A DNA stretch of 13,513 bases from an uncultured Prevotellaceae bacterium (lineage in GTDB: Bacteria; Bacteroidota; Bacteroidia; Bacteroidales; Bacteroidaceae), in contig CALAVF010000353.1 in NCBI GenBank assembly GCA_937892315.1, positions 1 through 13,513 on the forward strand. Reading direction: 5' to 3'. The notes beneath the pieces were generated by a model, which ran no database searches, was not told the DNA's origin, and saw nothing but the letters and a program-made list of their open reading frames with translations. Below, in pieces: positions 1 to 7,944 of this stretch; the first letter of the stretch is position 1, and every line of letters starts with the position of its first letter. Position numbers and translations under genes: made by a program.

Positions 1-1581
1 GGCGGCTTCCTCGCTGCGGTACCATCCAAGAACGACACCCGCCTCTACCTCTCCACTGAAGAAGACGCACAGGACATCTGGGCAGCCGTTTCAGAAGAGG
101 ACTACAACAAGTACGTCGAGGATTACGCAGACTACCTCGAGGCTCTCGACGAGTGGAACAAGAAGAACTACCAGGTAGGTGACGACATCACCCACCTCGC
201 TCCAGCCACATGGGAAGGGCAGTCCGGCAACTACGGCGGCCTTGCCACCACGTCGGCAGAGCGCTACAGCGGATCTGGCTCCATCGAGGCAGGCGACGTG
301 CTCACCCAAACCATCGAAGGTCTGAAGGACGGAACCTACGAGGTGACCCTTGACCTCGCCGCATCCTACACATCCGGCCGCGGTTTCGAGTGCCCGACCG
401 GCGACGGTCTCGCAGTGGCATTCGCTAACGAGACAGAGCAGAACCTCGAGGTCATCGACAGGACGTGGGTATCCGAGGGCGAGCAGAATGTCGTGACCCT
501 GAAGGCAGTCGTAACCGACGGCGTGCTGAAGTACGGCATCCAAAACCTCGCACCGGCAGGCAACTGGTATGTGGCTCACGTGAAGTCCATCGTGTACGTT
601 TCGGAGAGCACCGAACTCCCAGTGGAACTCGCAGTGACCTTCAAGTCAACTACAGGTGCCTACTACGAGGGCATGACCGGCAACGCACCAGTTGCTGAGA
701 TCCTCGAGGCACTCGGTGCAGAGTCACTCGACGGCGTTGAAATCTACGCAGTTCAGTCAGATGGCACGCTCGACAGCAACTACCAACTCGGCACCACCGA
801 CGGTTGGCGCAACGCAGCCGGCGACTGGCAGGGCTGGAGTGCAGACGCATACTTCTACGTGAAGGTTGACTTCACCCGTGCGTCAACGCAGATATACGAA
901 GTGGGCGGCTACCCGGGCAACACCGCCGAGGCAGCAACCTACACCGCCACCTACCTCTTCAAGAACGGCGAGAAGGAAATGACCTTCAAGGTGAACCTCG
1001 TTTATGAGGTGAGCGATGCTCCGGAACTCACGCTCGACGACCTGAACCAACTCGGCGGCGGCATCGAAGTCAAGTTCGACTCAGAGGCAGGCTCCTACTA
1101 CGAGGGCATGACATCCGACGTTGACGTTGCAGGCATCCTCTCCACACTGGGTGTTGAGACCATCAGCGACGTGAAGATCTACGCCATCACATCTGACGGC
1201 AGCCTGAACACCGACTACCGCCTCGGCGGCACCGACGGCTGGCGCAACGCAGAGGGCGACTTCCAGACCTACGGCGCAGATGCATACTTCTACGTGAAGG
1301 CCGACTTCACCCGCGAGTCCGCACAACTCTACGAAGTAGGCGGTATGCCAGAGAAGACGACCGGCGTGACCTACACTGCCAAGTACGCATTCGTAAATCC
1401 TGCATCTGAAGCCAACGACGCAGTCATCCTGACCGTGACCTTGGTTTACCCAGAGGCAGACGCCATCAACGGTATCGACGCAACTTCAACCCTGAAGAAT
1501 GGCAAGTACCTTGAGAACAACAAGGTTGTCATCATCCGCAACGGTGTGAAGTACAACGTGAACGGTACTGCTATCAAGTAG
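1..1581 (+). CDS. Secreted protein with tandem DUF4859-like repeats (5' partial)
   Basis: The frame is open from base 1 to a TAG at 1579-1581, so at least 526 residues are present and the true start lies outside the window. Residues about 60-200 look like a beta-sandwich module of the carbohydrate-binding kind (inference from strand pattern). Two homologous repeats follow, at about 209-337 and 356-483. Both contain YYEGMT, a TDGWRNA motif, ADAYFYVK and YEVGG, which I recognise as DUF4859-like. The last ~40 residues, with NGIDATS then VVIIRNGVKYNV, resemble the C-terminal tail common on Prevotella secreted proteins, so export to the surface or medium is likely. Codon use is very biased: Leu is mostly CTC, Ala often GCA, Glu GAG, and TTA/CTA are absent. 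This differs from the genes that follow and suggests very high expression. The function is unknown; glycan binding or degradation is a guess. Confidence 0.85.
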   Translation, partial: GGFLAAVPSKNDTRLYLSTEEDAQDIWAAVSEEDYNKYVEDYADYLEALDEWNKKNYQVGDDITHLAPATWEGQSGNYGGLATTSAERYSGSGSIEAGDVLTQTIEGLKDGTYEVTLDLAASYTSGRGFECPTGDGLAVAFANETEQNLEVIDRTWVSEGEQNVVTLKAVVTDGVLKYGIQNLAPAGNWYVAHVKSIVYVSESTELPVELAVTFKSTTGAYYEGMTGNAPVAEILEALGAESLDGVEIYAVQSDGTLDSNYQLGTTDGWRNAAGDWQGWSADAYFYVKVDFTRASTQIYEVGGYPGNTAEAATYTATYLFKNGEKEMTFKVNLVYEVSDAPELTLDDLNQLGGGIEVKFDSEAGSYYEGMTSDVDVAGILSTLGVETISDVKIYAITSDGSLNTDYRLGGTDGWRNAEGDFQTYGADAYFYVKADFTRESAQLYEVGGMPEKTTGVTYTAKYAFVNPASEANDAVILTVTLVYPEADAINGIDATSTLKNGKYLENNKVVIIRNGVKYNVNGTAIK

Positions 1582-1667
1582 TCGCCACAATGGCTATTCG
1601 ATGATATTTATCGCAGAGTCTAATCGTAGATTCAAAGCGTAAATATACAAAGTTAATATTTAAGTTG

Positions 1668-1704
1668 AAAAACTCCCCTGGACTGTGAAGTTCGGGGGAG
1701 TTTT
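1668..1704 (+). terminator. Rho-independent-type terminator after the DUF4859 gene
   Basis: AAAACTCCCC (1669-1678) is the exact reverse complement of GGGGAGTTTT (1695-1704). The intervening 16 bases extend the stem with two G-U pairs to about 17 bp, closed by a GTGA tetraloop (1685-1688). The stem ends in T's on the + strand and in A's on its left side, so it could act in both directions. It lies ~90 nt after the TAG at 1581. A smaller 7-bp hairpin with an ATCG loop sits at 1616-1633. Confidence 0.8.
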
Positions 1705-1731
1705 GTATCGTCCTATCTACCATCCTATACA

Positions 1732-1815
1732 CGTTACCTCGATACGTATCAATTCGTGTACTCGATTTGTATCGATATAATACCCGTACATGAATTGATA
1801 CGTGTCGAGGTGACG
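1732..1815. repeat. Long inverted repeat, about 30-bp arms
   Basis: Bases 1732-1761 pair with 1786-1815 over 30 positions. The inner 26 pairs contain only two departures from Watson-Crick pairing, and both are G-U in RNA; one further G-U (1735/1812) joins the outer extension. The 24-nt loop contains a second small dyad (TCGAT 1762-1766 with ATCGA 1771-1775). The region is non-coding. It could be a structured RNA, a termination or processing signal, a protein-binding palindrome, or a relic of a small mobile element. No target-site duplication was seen. Confidence 0.75.
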
Positions 1816-1816
1816 G

Positions 1817-1852
1817 CGAAGAGTCTTGTGGGGCAACGACGGAGACTCTTCG
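1817..1852. repeat. 10-bp inverted repeat with 16-nt loop
   Basis: CGAAGAGTCT (1817-1826) is an exact inverted repeat of AGACTCTTCG (1843-1852). It starts one base after the long inverted repeat and ends 10 bases before the next terminator-like hairpin. GAGTCT (1821-1826) is also complementary to AGACTC at 1877-1882 inside that next hairpin, so alternative pairings are possible. Confidence 0.65.
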
Positions 1853-1861
1853 GAGAAATAC

Positions 1862-1902
1862 AAAAAAGTGAGGGCGAGACTCGCGTCTGGCCCTCACTTT
1901 TT
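1862..1902 (+). terminator. Second terminator-like hairpin
   Basis: AAAAAGTGAGGG (1863-1874) is the exact reverse complement of CCCTCACTTTTT (1891-1902). The 12-bp stem is extended inward by a GAC/GTC stem. It ends in five T's on the + strand and begins with A's on the left, so it looks like a bidirectional intrinsic terminator. No gene lies between this and the terminator at 1669-1704, so it would terminate read-through or an unrecognised short RNA covering the preceding hairpins. Confidence 0.7.
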
Positions 1903-2345
1903 GCTTTGCCTTGCTGTTTGAGTTTTGGCATAGCCCAAACAAATGAAGTGCATTTGTCTGTCGTTTTCACCTATTATGTTATCTACTAATCAATCATTAT
2001 CTACAAGTCTCTCTGTTTCTTTTTGTGCTTTGATGCAATTGTCGGTTGCTTATGTCTCTTCATAAGCCCGGTTGTTCATTAATAAGCCAATCTAACAAAT
2101 TCTATTTATCTAACTAATCTAAACGCTTTCTGTCTAACGAATTGAATCGCTGTTTGTGTCTGTTGACAATGCAAAGTAACACATTTTTTAGCAGCCTGTG
2201 TACAAAAAAAGTCTAAACAAATGGGAAAATAATACAAAAGCGGTGTTGGGACATAAAATTTGGACGATTTTTGTCTTGCTTTGGATTATTTTGCCATCTT
2301 TTGGGGACTTGTAAGGCTGAAAAATGATAAAAAAGTGGGATTTGT
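1903..2345. other. AT-rich non-coding stretch, no gene seen
   Basis: About 440 bases rich in A and T, with runs such as TTTTTT and AAAAAAA and many stops in all frames. Short open frames here overlap the hairpins or run into the next gene in another frame and look accidental. I see no tRNA, riboswitch or clear repeat. It is the upstream region of the propeller/AraC regulator and is unusually long for that job. Confidence 0.5.
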
Positions 2346-2376
2346 TTTGTTCTACGTTTGTTTTGTGTTACCTTTG
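2346..2376 (+). promoter_or_regulatory. Bacteroidetes-type promoter for the propeller/AraC regulator
   Basis: TTTG at 2346-2349 (-33 element), a 19-nt spacer, and TACCTTTG at 2369-2376 match the Bacteroidetes housekeeping consensus TTTG / TAnnTTTG. Transcription would begin near 2382, giving a leader of about 28 nt before the ATG at 2410. An additional TACGTTTG at 2353-2360 has no TTTG at the right distance. Confidence 0.75.
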
Positions 2377-2409
2377 CAATCAGATTTTCACTAACCCCAT
2401 CATGTGCCT

Positions 2410-5316
2410 ATGTTACGCCGTTTCCTTTTACCGCTGCTCCTTGTTTGGACGATGCTGCCTGTCCGAGCCCAAAGCACAGACCCTTTCAATACGTCGGTGG
2501 CTTTTTCTTATCTGACTATAGATGAGGGACTTTCTTCTAACACTGTTCGGGCATTGTTGCAAGACCGAATGGGCTTTGTGTGGATGGGTACCAGCCGTGG
2601 GCTGAATCGTTATGACGGACATCGCATTGTGTCGGTGAACAAGACCCGTGCATTGTCTGTCACTTCGATAGTGGAGATGGGGGACAGCCTGTGGGTGGGC
2701 ACGGAAAATGGACTTTATTTGTACTTGCAACGGACAGATAGCCTACAGAAATTTGCTGTGCAGAGTCCGGCATTATCAGCCAAAAGTCTGAATGTGTCGG
2801 ACATGAAGGCTGACAAGAAGGGTGACCTGTGGATTGCAACGATGGGGATGGGCATCCTGCACCTGGAAACGAAGACGAGTGTGCTGAAACAGGTACCTAC
2901 GCCTGGGAAGGCGATGGACTACGCTTGTGTGTATGTGAATCGGAAAGGGGAAGTGTGGGCGGCAAGCAACTGGGCAAGTGCTAACCTGCTTCGCTACAGC
3001 AAGAGTTCGGGTAGTTTTGTCGAATATCCTCTGCAATTCGCTCAGCCATTGAGTTATAAGTTGGGCGGCATCGCCATGACCGAAGACAAGTCGGGCAAGA
3101 TGTGGTTTGGTGCATGGAACGGTGGGTTGATTTGTTTTGACCCTTCCACCCAAAAGGCGGAGGAGTTGTTGACGCCCGATGTCTCTCCGATGAATCATGT
3201 CCACAGCCTGCTGGAAGTCAAGAATGGCTCTCTGTTGGTGGGCAGCGACAAGGGACTTGCTCTGGTGAACACGGAGACGGGCAGTGTCGTGATGCACACC
3301 CGAAGCGACTTGACGACCAGCACAATCAGCGACAACTTTGTCTATCCCATCATGCTGGACAGGGAAGGCGGCACATGGATAGGCACTTACTACGGCGGTG
3401 TGAATTACACGCATCCCGTTTCGGGCAACTTCACCTCTTATGTACACATGCAGTATGGAAACTCTGTATCGGGCAATGTGGTGAATCATTTTTGCGAAGA
3501 CCGACGTCACCGCCTCTGGGTTGCCAGCGACGATGGCGGTTTGTGTTACTACACCCATGAGACGGGGCTGTTTACTCCTGTCGAACTCTCATCGGGAGGG
3601 GAGGAACACAATGTTCATGCCCTTTGTGTGGATGGCGACCGCCTGTTTGTGGGCACCTACACTCAGGGCATTGACATCGTGGATTTGAACAGCCTTTCGG
3701 TGGAACACGTTCCTGCTTTCATGGACGAAAACAAGACGGTCTTCGATGCCAGTTCCACGGCGATTTTCTGTGACCGTCAGCATCGTATCTGGGTTGGCAC
3801 ATTTGGGACAGTGGCAATCTTCCATCCTGACACACGCACCTTCACCGATGTACAGCGTGTGGGTGTGCCTGTCACCGACATCTTGCAGGACTATACAGAC
3901 AAGGTTTGGGTCTCGACGGATGGTCGTGGACTTTGGTCCTATGGTAAAGATGGCAAATGGAAACACTATATGGATTTTGACGCTTCCGGGCTTTCTGACA
4001 GTGCATCCGTGATGGCCAACAGCCTCTTCGAAGACGGCTCTGGGACATTGTGGGTCGGCACGTCCAATGGATTGTTCTCCTATGACCGTGAGACAGACAC
4101 TTTCTGCAGGACGGAACTTCTTGCCAATCATGTGGGTGTGTATGGCATCACCGCCGTGGAGGGGCAACTTTGGCTCACCACGTCAGTTGGCATCCTTTGC
4201 TATTCGCTCGTGACACGTGAGGTGCTTCAGGCATACAAAGGTGGCGGCAATATTGCCAGCATTGACTTCTTGCCCGACGCCATCTTCCGAGGTTATGACG
4301 GCAGGGTATATATTGGCACCACCAACGGTTTTGTGGCGTTCTATCCCCAGCAGATGAATCGCAATGAAATCAAGCCGCAGGTCGTCTTCACGGGACTTGA
4401 CATTTTCAATCGTCCTGTACCGGTGGGGAGTGACATTCTGCCCGAACGCCTCTCTTATCTTCAGGAACTGCATCTCAGTTACCGTGAGACGGTGTTCCGT
4501 ATTTCCTTCTCCGCCATGAGTTATTTGCAGCCATCGGACATCCTCTACAGTTATTATCTGGAGGGTTTTGATGAAGAGTGGACGGATGCCGGCAACCAGA
4601 ACAGCGTGACTTACACCAACCTTTCGCCCGGCACTTATGTCCTGCATGTGCGTGCCACCACCAACGAAGGAATGCAGTCGGATGATGCCACGTTGCGAAT
4701 CGTCATCACGCCGCCTTTCTATTGGAACACGCCGGCACAGATACTTTACGTGTTGCTCATCCTTCTTGCCATCTTCTTCTATGTGCGTCATCTGTTGAAG
4801 AAGAAGGAGAAGCGGCACGTGGCGGAGATTCAGGAAATCAACATCCAGAAGGAGCAGGAAATCCAGGAGATTAACATCCAGAAAGAGCAGGAGATTCAGG
4901 AAATCAATATCCAGAAAGAACAAGAGATTCAAGAGATCAACATTCAGAAGGAGCAGGAGGTGCATGATGCCCGCATCCGCTTCATGACCATCAGCGACAA
5001 GGACCAGGCGTTTCTTGACAAGATGGAACGGGTGATAGAGCAGAACTTCTCTAATACAGAATTGTCGGTTGATTATCTGGCATCGGAGTTGAACGTGTCT
5101 CGTTCGGGGCTTTTCTCTAAAATCAAAGCGTTGGCAGACGTGACACCGAACGAGATGATTCAGGTGATTCGCCTCAAACACGCCGCATCCTTGCTCCTGT
5201 CGGGCAATCATCGTGTGAGCGAAATCTGCTACATGGTCGGTTTTTCCAGCCCTTCCTATTTCGCCAAGTGCTTCCAGAAGCAGTACGGCTGCACACCGGC
5301 GAAGTATAAAGGGTGA
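2410..5316 (+). CDS. Membrane-anchored propeller/Y_Y_Y sensor with AraC HTH (HTCS-like, no kinase)
   Basis: 968 residues from ATG 2410; a GTG two codons earlier (2404) is less likely. A signal peptide of about 22 residues ends near RAQS. Residues ~30-680 carry many propeller blade motifs, for example FVWMGTSRGLNRYDG, DLWIAT, MWFGAWNGGL, RLWVASDDGGL and LWVGTSNGLFSYD (Reg_prop). A Y_Y_Y domain follows at ~688-773 (YYLEGFDEEWTDA, YTNLSPGTYVLHVRA), then one membrane helix at ~778-796. Residues 806-849 are four 11-residue repeats predicted to be coiled coil, and 862-968 is an AraC HTH (SVDYLASELNVSRSGLFSKI, GFSSPSYFAKCFQ). Classical hybrid two-component systems of Bacteroidetes have the same ends but also HisKA, HATPase and receiver domains, and run to ~1300-1400 residues. 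None of these are present here. The likely role is a one-component transcription regulator that senses a periplasmic ligand, perhaps a glycan (inference), and acts at the inner membrane. It is convergent with the kinase operon, with 32 nt between the stops. Confidence 0.92.
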   Translation: MLRRFLLPLLLVWTMLPVRAQSTDPFNTSVAFSYLTIDEGLSSNTVRALLQDRMGFVWMGTSRGLNRYDGHRIVSVNKTRALSVTSIVEMGDSLWVGTENGLYLYLQRTDSLQKFAVQSPALSAKSLNVSDMKADKKGDLWIATMGMGILHLETKTSVLKQVPTPGKAMDYACVYVNRKGEVWAASNWASANLLRYSKSSGSFVEYPLQFAQPLSYKLGGIAMTEDKSGKMWFGAWNGGLICFDPSTQKAEELLTPDVSPMNHVHSLLEVKNGSLLVGSDKGLALVNTETGSVVMHTRSDLTTSTISDNFVYPIMLDREGGTWIGTYYGGVNYTHPVSGNFTSYVHMQYGNSVSGNVVNHFCEDRRHRLWVASDDGGLCYYTHETGLFTPVELSSGGEEHNVHALCVDGDRLFVGTYTQGIDIVDLNSLSVEHVPAFMDENKTVFDASSTAIFCDRQHRIWVGTFGTVAIFHPDTRTFTDVQRVGVPVTDILQDYTDKVWVSTDGRGLWSYGKDGKWKHYMDFDASGLSDSASVMANSLFEDGSGTLWVGTSNGLFSYDRETDTFCRTELLANHVGVYGITAVEGQLWLTTSVGILCYSLVTREVLQAYKGGGNIASIDFLPDAIFRGYDGRVYIGTTNGFVAFYPQQMNRNEIKPQVVFTGLDIFNRPVPVGSDILPERLSYLQELHLSYRETVFRISFSAMSYLQPSDILYSYYLEGFDEEWTDAGNQNSVTYTNLSPGTYVLHVRATTNEGMQSDDATLRIVITPPFYWNTPAQILYVLLILLAIFFYVRHLLKKKEKRHVAEIQEINIQKEQEIQEINIQKEQEIQEINIQKEQEIQEINIQKEQEVHDARIRFMTISDKDQAFLDKMERVIEQNFSNTELSVDYLASELNVSRSGLFSKIKALADVTPNEMIQVIRLKHAASLLLSGNHRVSEICYMVGFSSPSYFAKCFQKQYGCTPAKYKG
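4825..4956 (+). repeat. Four in-frame 33-bp tandem repeats (11-residue coiled-coil unit)
   Basis: Units lie at 4825-4857, 4858-4890, 4891-4923 and 4924-4956. Each encodes the identical EIQEINIQKEQ, while the DNA differs at synonymous sites (GAG/GAA, ATT/ATC, AAC/AAT, CAG/CAA). A diverged fifth start (EVHDA) follows. Eleven-residue periodicity is typical of hendecad coiled coils. The block lies just inside the membrane, between the membrane helix and the HTH, where it could set dimer geometry. Confidence 0.95.
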
Positions 5317-5348
5317 TGACTGAAAGAGTTTGGTCGCAAGGGACTTGT

Positions 5349-7880
5349 TTACTCGGCTGTCACTAACACTTTTGTGTCGTTTTTTGCCTCGTTGTCTTTT
5401 TGCAGGCGGCGTTCGCATGGAAGCCATATCCAGAAGGTGGAGCCTGTGCCATCACCTTCGCTCTTCACACCAATCTTGCCACCCATGCGTTCGGTGAGGG
5501 TCTTGCAGATGTTGAGCCCCATGCCTGTTCCTTGTACAAATTCGTCCAGTTTGATGAAACGGCCGAAGATGACTTCCTGCTTGTCTTTCGGGATGCCGAC
5601 ACCTGTATCTTCGCAGTAGATGTAGAGTCCATGTTGTTCATAGCGGTATCCCAGACGGACATGCCCTTGTTGGGTGAACTTGACGGCGTTGGTCACAAAG
5701 TTGGTGACAATCTGTTGCACACGTCCAATGTCGATGGTGGTATGGAAGTTCTCGTAAGGGTTCTCCTTGATAAATTCCAGCCCAGCCTGCTTGATGCGGT
5801 ATTCAAGCATGAAGCAGATGTTCTCGAAGGCGTGGACAAAGTCAATGTCTTCGGGTTGGATGGTTGTGGGCAGGTTCTTAGTGATAGACGATGCCTCGAG
5901 AATGTCGTTGATGAGCCGTTGGAGCATATCGCAACTGCTATTGATGATGCTGATGATTTCCTTACGCTCTTCCGGGTCTTCTGTCGCTTTCAGCACGGTG
6001 GCAAAACCGACGATGGCGTTGAGCGGTGTACGCAGTTCGTGGGTCATGGATGCGAGGAATGCACTCTTCAGTCGGATGCTGTCGTTGGCAATCTCCGTCG
6101 TCTTGCGTAGGTGCTCCTGTGTTTCGACGAGGTTGGTGATGTAGGTGCGGCTCTCACCCAGAAGGAGTCGCAGCCGATGTTCCAGTTGCTCAATCTCTTG
6201 GTGATTCTTGGTGAGTTGCTGAGTCAACCGAGTGATGTCGGCATAAATCTTGTGGTCTTCATTCAGATTGAGGGTCGTACACAGATATTGCGGAATGTCC
6301 CCGTCTTGGTTGTGGATAGGATGTACTTGGAACTCTATGTAATTTTTGATGTCCAGTTCGGGATAATCCATCACCTGGCACACCTCCAGGTGATGCGTGC
6401 TCTCGGGCGGATAGGCGTCTCGGAAGAGGGGAACGTCGTGCATGTTCATGGTTCGCCAGAAGCGTTCGTTGTCTGGATTCGAGAATCCGCATAGTTCCTT
6501 CATCTTCTCGTTGAGCATGATGAGCCAACCATCTCGGCTGTAGAAAGAGATGGCGATGTTGGAGGTGTTGAACAGACTGTCGAATCGGTGCTGCAGGTCG
6601 TGGTTGGCTTTCTCCTCTTCAATGTTGTGAGTGATGTCGTGGATGGCGTTGACAATGTATTGAGGGTGTCCTTCGCTGTCCAGTTCCACGATGGCATGAC
6701 CGTGGAAACGGAGCCACTTGGGGGCATCCTCCGTGCCGGCGTTCCATTGCTTTTCCAGTTCGAATTTGCGTTCTCGGCCACCCAGCATCAGTTTCATCTT
6801 CTCCTTGAACTCCTCTTGTTCGTTGGGGTGGATACGAGCCGTGAACTCCTCCAGCGTGATGCCGCCTTCGGGCAGGATGTTGCCGTATCGGTTGGTCATC
6901 AGGTTGGTGGCGATGTCGTACTGCATCACATGGAATTTTCCCATGTGCAGTGCCTTGTACATCATCTGGTTGGTTTCGGTCGAGTTGCGGGTGATGAGTT
7001 GCACGTGTGCCTTGGCGAGACGGGCGAACAGATAGATGATGACGACGAGCACCATGATACCCACCGTGATGAAGATGGCGATGGGGGAGGTGTCGTCGTG
7101 GCTGTTCTCCGGATGGAACCACTTGTCGTACATCTCCTCAATCTTTCCGCTCTGCTTGAGGCGAGAGAATTGGTCGTCGATAGTCTCGATGAGCCGTTGG
7201 TCACGACCGATAAGGTGGATTTCGCCCACAGGGATGTTGACCTCATGCAGCGTGATGTCATCCTCCAGGTTCAGTTCCTTGATTTTCCATTGCAGGGCGG
7301 CTTCGTTCCAGACGAAGTATTTGTATCGGCCCTTCACGATGCCAGCCAGTGCTTCTTTGGGCGGTTGGTAGTTGATGGTGTGGTGGTTGGGTATCTCGTG
7401 CTTGAAGAACTTTGCCGCATAGCCTCCGTGGTAGAAGACCGCCTCTTCGGGATTGTCCAGTGCTTTGAGTGGGATGATGTTGGCGGAGTCCTTCTGTGTG
7501 GCGACACTGATGCGGTAATAACTGATGATGTTGCTGGTGTGGAAGAACTGAGGGGAGTTGTACTTACGCACATTGTCGAAGATGAGGTCTGCCTTGCCTT
7601 GCTCAAACAGGTCAATCGCCTTGCTGGCTTCCAGCATCTGGAAGCGGTAGGGGATTCCCAGTTTGTCTAAAATGGTAGTCAGCACATCCACATAGAATCC
7701 GGCAGGATTGCCCCTGTCGTTGCGGAACTCGTATGGCGGTTTGTCCCAGTCACTGGCAATGACGAGGGTGTGGTCACTCTCGTGGGCGTGCTGTGCGTGG
7801 AGCATCATCCCGTCCTCTGCCCCTCCGAAGGGAAGCAGCAGGCATATTGCGGTGAAGAATATTTTCGTTATCTTGTTCAT
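5349..7880 (-). CDS. SBP_bac_3/PAS sensor histidine kinase with intact H-box
   Basis: 843 residues, starting with a signal peptide (MNKITKIFFTAICLLLPFGG). Residues ~37-256 form a periplasmic solute-binding-type domain (PPYEFRNDRGNPAGFYVDV, GKADLIFDNV), followed by a membrane helix at ~266-286. PAS-like domains lie at ~305-425 and ~430-545, then a helical linker. The HisKA domain has phospho-acceptor His614 in MTHELRTPLNAIVGF. The HATPase has N-box Asn731 (TNFVTNAVKFT), G1 DTGVGI at 758-763, F-box IFGRF at 771-775 and G2 GTGMGL at 784-789. All catalytic motifs look intact. There is no receiver domain, so it should phosphorylate a separate response regulator, which is not in the window. The layout recalls BvgS/EvgS-type sensors, which use a periplasmic binding domain. 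It is the second gene of an operon, 64 nt after the paralogous kinase-like gene. The ligand is unknown; amino acids or similar small polar molecules are typical of the domain family. Confidence 0.92.
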   Translation of the reverse strand: MNKITKIFFTAICLLLPFGGAEDGMMLHAQHAHESDHTLVIASDWDKPPYEFRNDRGNPAGFYVDVLTTILDKLGIPYRFQMLEASKAIDLFEQGKADLIFDNVRKYNSPQFFHTSNIISYYRISVATQKDSANIIPLKALDNPEEAVFYHGGYAAKFFKHEIPNHHTINYQPPKEALAGIVKGRYKYFVWNEAALQWKIKELNLEDDITLHEVNIPVGEIHLIGRDQRLIETIDDQFSRLKQSGKIEEMYDKWFHPENSHDDTSPIAIFITVGIMVLVVIIYLFARLAKAHVQLITRNSTETNQMMYKALHMGKFHVMQYDIATNLMTNRYGNILPEGGITLEEFTARIHPNEQEEFKEKMKLMLGGRERKFELEKQWNAGTEDAPKWLRFHGHAIVELDSEGHPQYIVNAIHDITHNIEEEKANHDLQHRFDSLFNTSNIAISFYSRDGWLIMLNEKMKELCGFSNPDNERFWRTMNMHDVPLFRDAYPPESTHHLEVCQVMDYPELDIKNYIEFQVHPIHNQDGDIPQYLCTTLNLNEDHKIYADITRLTQQLTKNHQEIEQLEHRLRLLLGESRTYITNLVETQEHLRKTTEIANDSIRLKSAFLASMTHELRTPLNAIVGFATVLKATEDPEERKEIISIINSSCDMLQRLINDILEASSITKNLPTTIQPEDIDFVHAFENICFMLEYRIKQAGLEFIKENPYENFHTTIDIGRVQQIVTNFVTNAVKFTQQGHVRLGYRYEQHGLYIYCEDTGVGIPKDKQEVIFGRFIKLDEFVQGTGMGLNICKTLTERMGGKIGVKSEGDGTGSTFWIWLPCERRLQKDNEAKNDTKVLVTAE

Positions 7881-7944
7881 ATCAACACAAGAACTTTAAA
7901 AATCAGAAACTTATAACTTAAAAACTCAAGAACTTAACGCTCTA
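7881..7944 (-). other. AT-rich gap inside the kinase operon with short direct repeats
   Basis: This 64-nt spacer contains CAAGAACTT twice (7888-7896 and 7927-7935, + strand) and further ACTTA/ACTTT copies between. No promoter consensus or strong hairpin is seen, so the two kinase genes are probably co-transcribed. Low-complexity repeats can occur between Bacteroidales genes and may have no function. Confidence 0.45.

Noticed and set aside
1574..1942. Minus-strand open frame of 122 codons across the hairpin cluster
   Set aside because: It overlaps the end of the DUF4859 gene and three or more strong hairpins, has no promoter of consensus form, and no family likeness.
4825..4956. 33-bp repeats as a CRISPR or mobile-element repeat
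   Set aside because: They are in frame within a coding region, contiguous, and encode identical peptide units.
5317..5348. Terminator between the convergent regulator and kinase genes
   Set aside because: The 32-nt gap shows no stem of useful length or T-run; any terminator must overlap the coding ends or be factor-dependent.
4183..5427. Long open frame on the minus strand opposite the AraC regulator (414 codons)
   Set aside because: It is antisense to a gene with clear domains, has no recognisable family features, and its Leu/Val-rich composition mirrors the opposite strand's codon bias.
6588..7670. Long plus-strand open frame (360 codons) opposite the His-bearing kinase
   Set aside because: It is a shadow of the kinase reading frame; the Val/Asp/His-rich low-information sequence has no domain motif.
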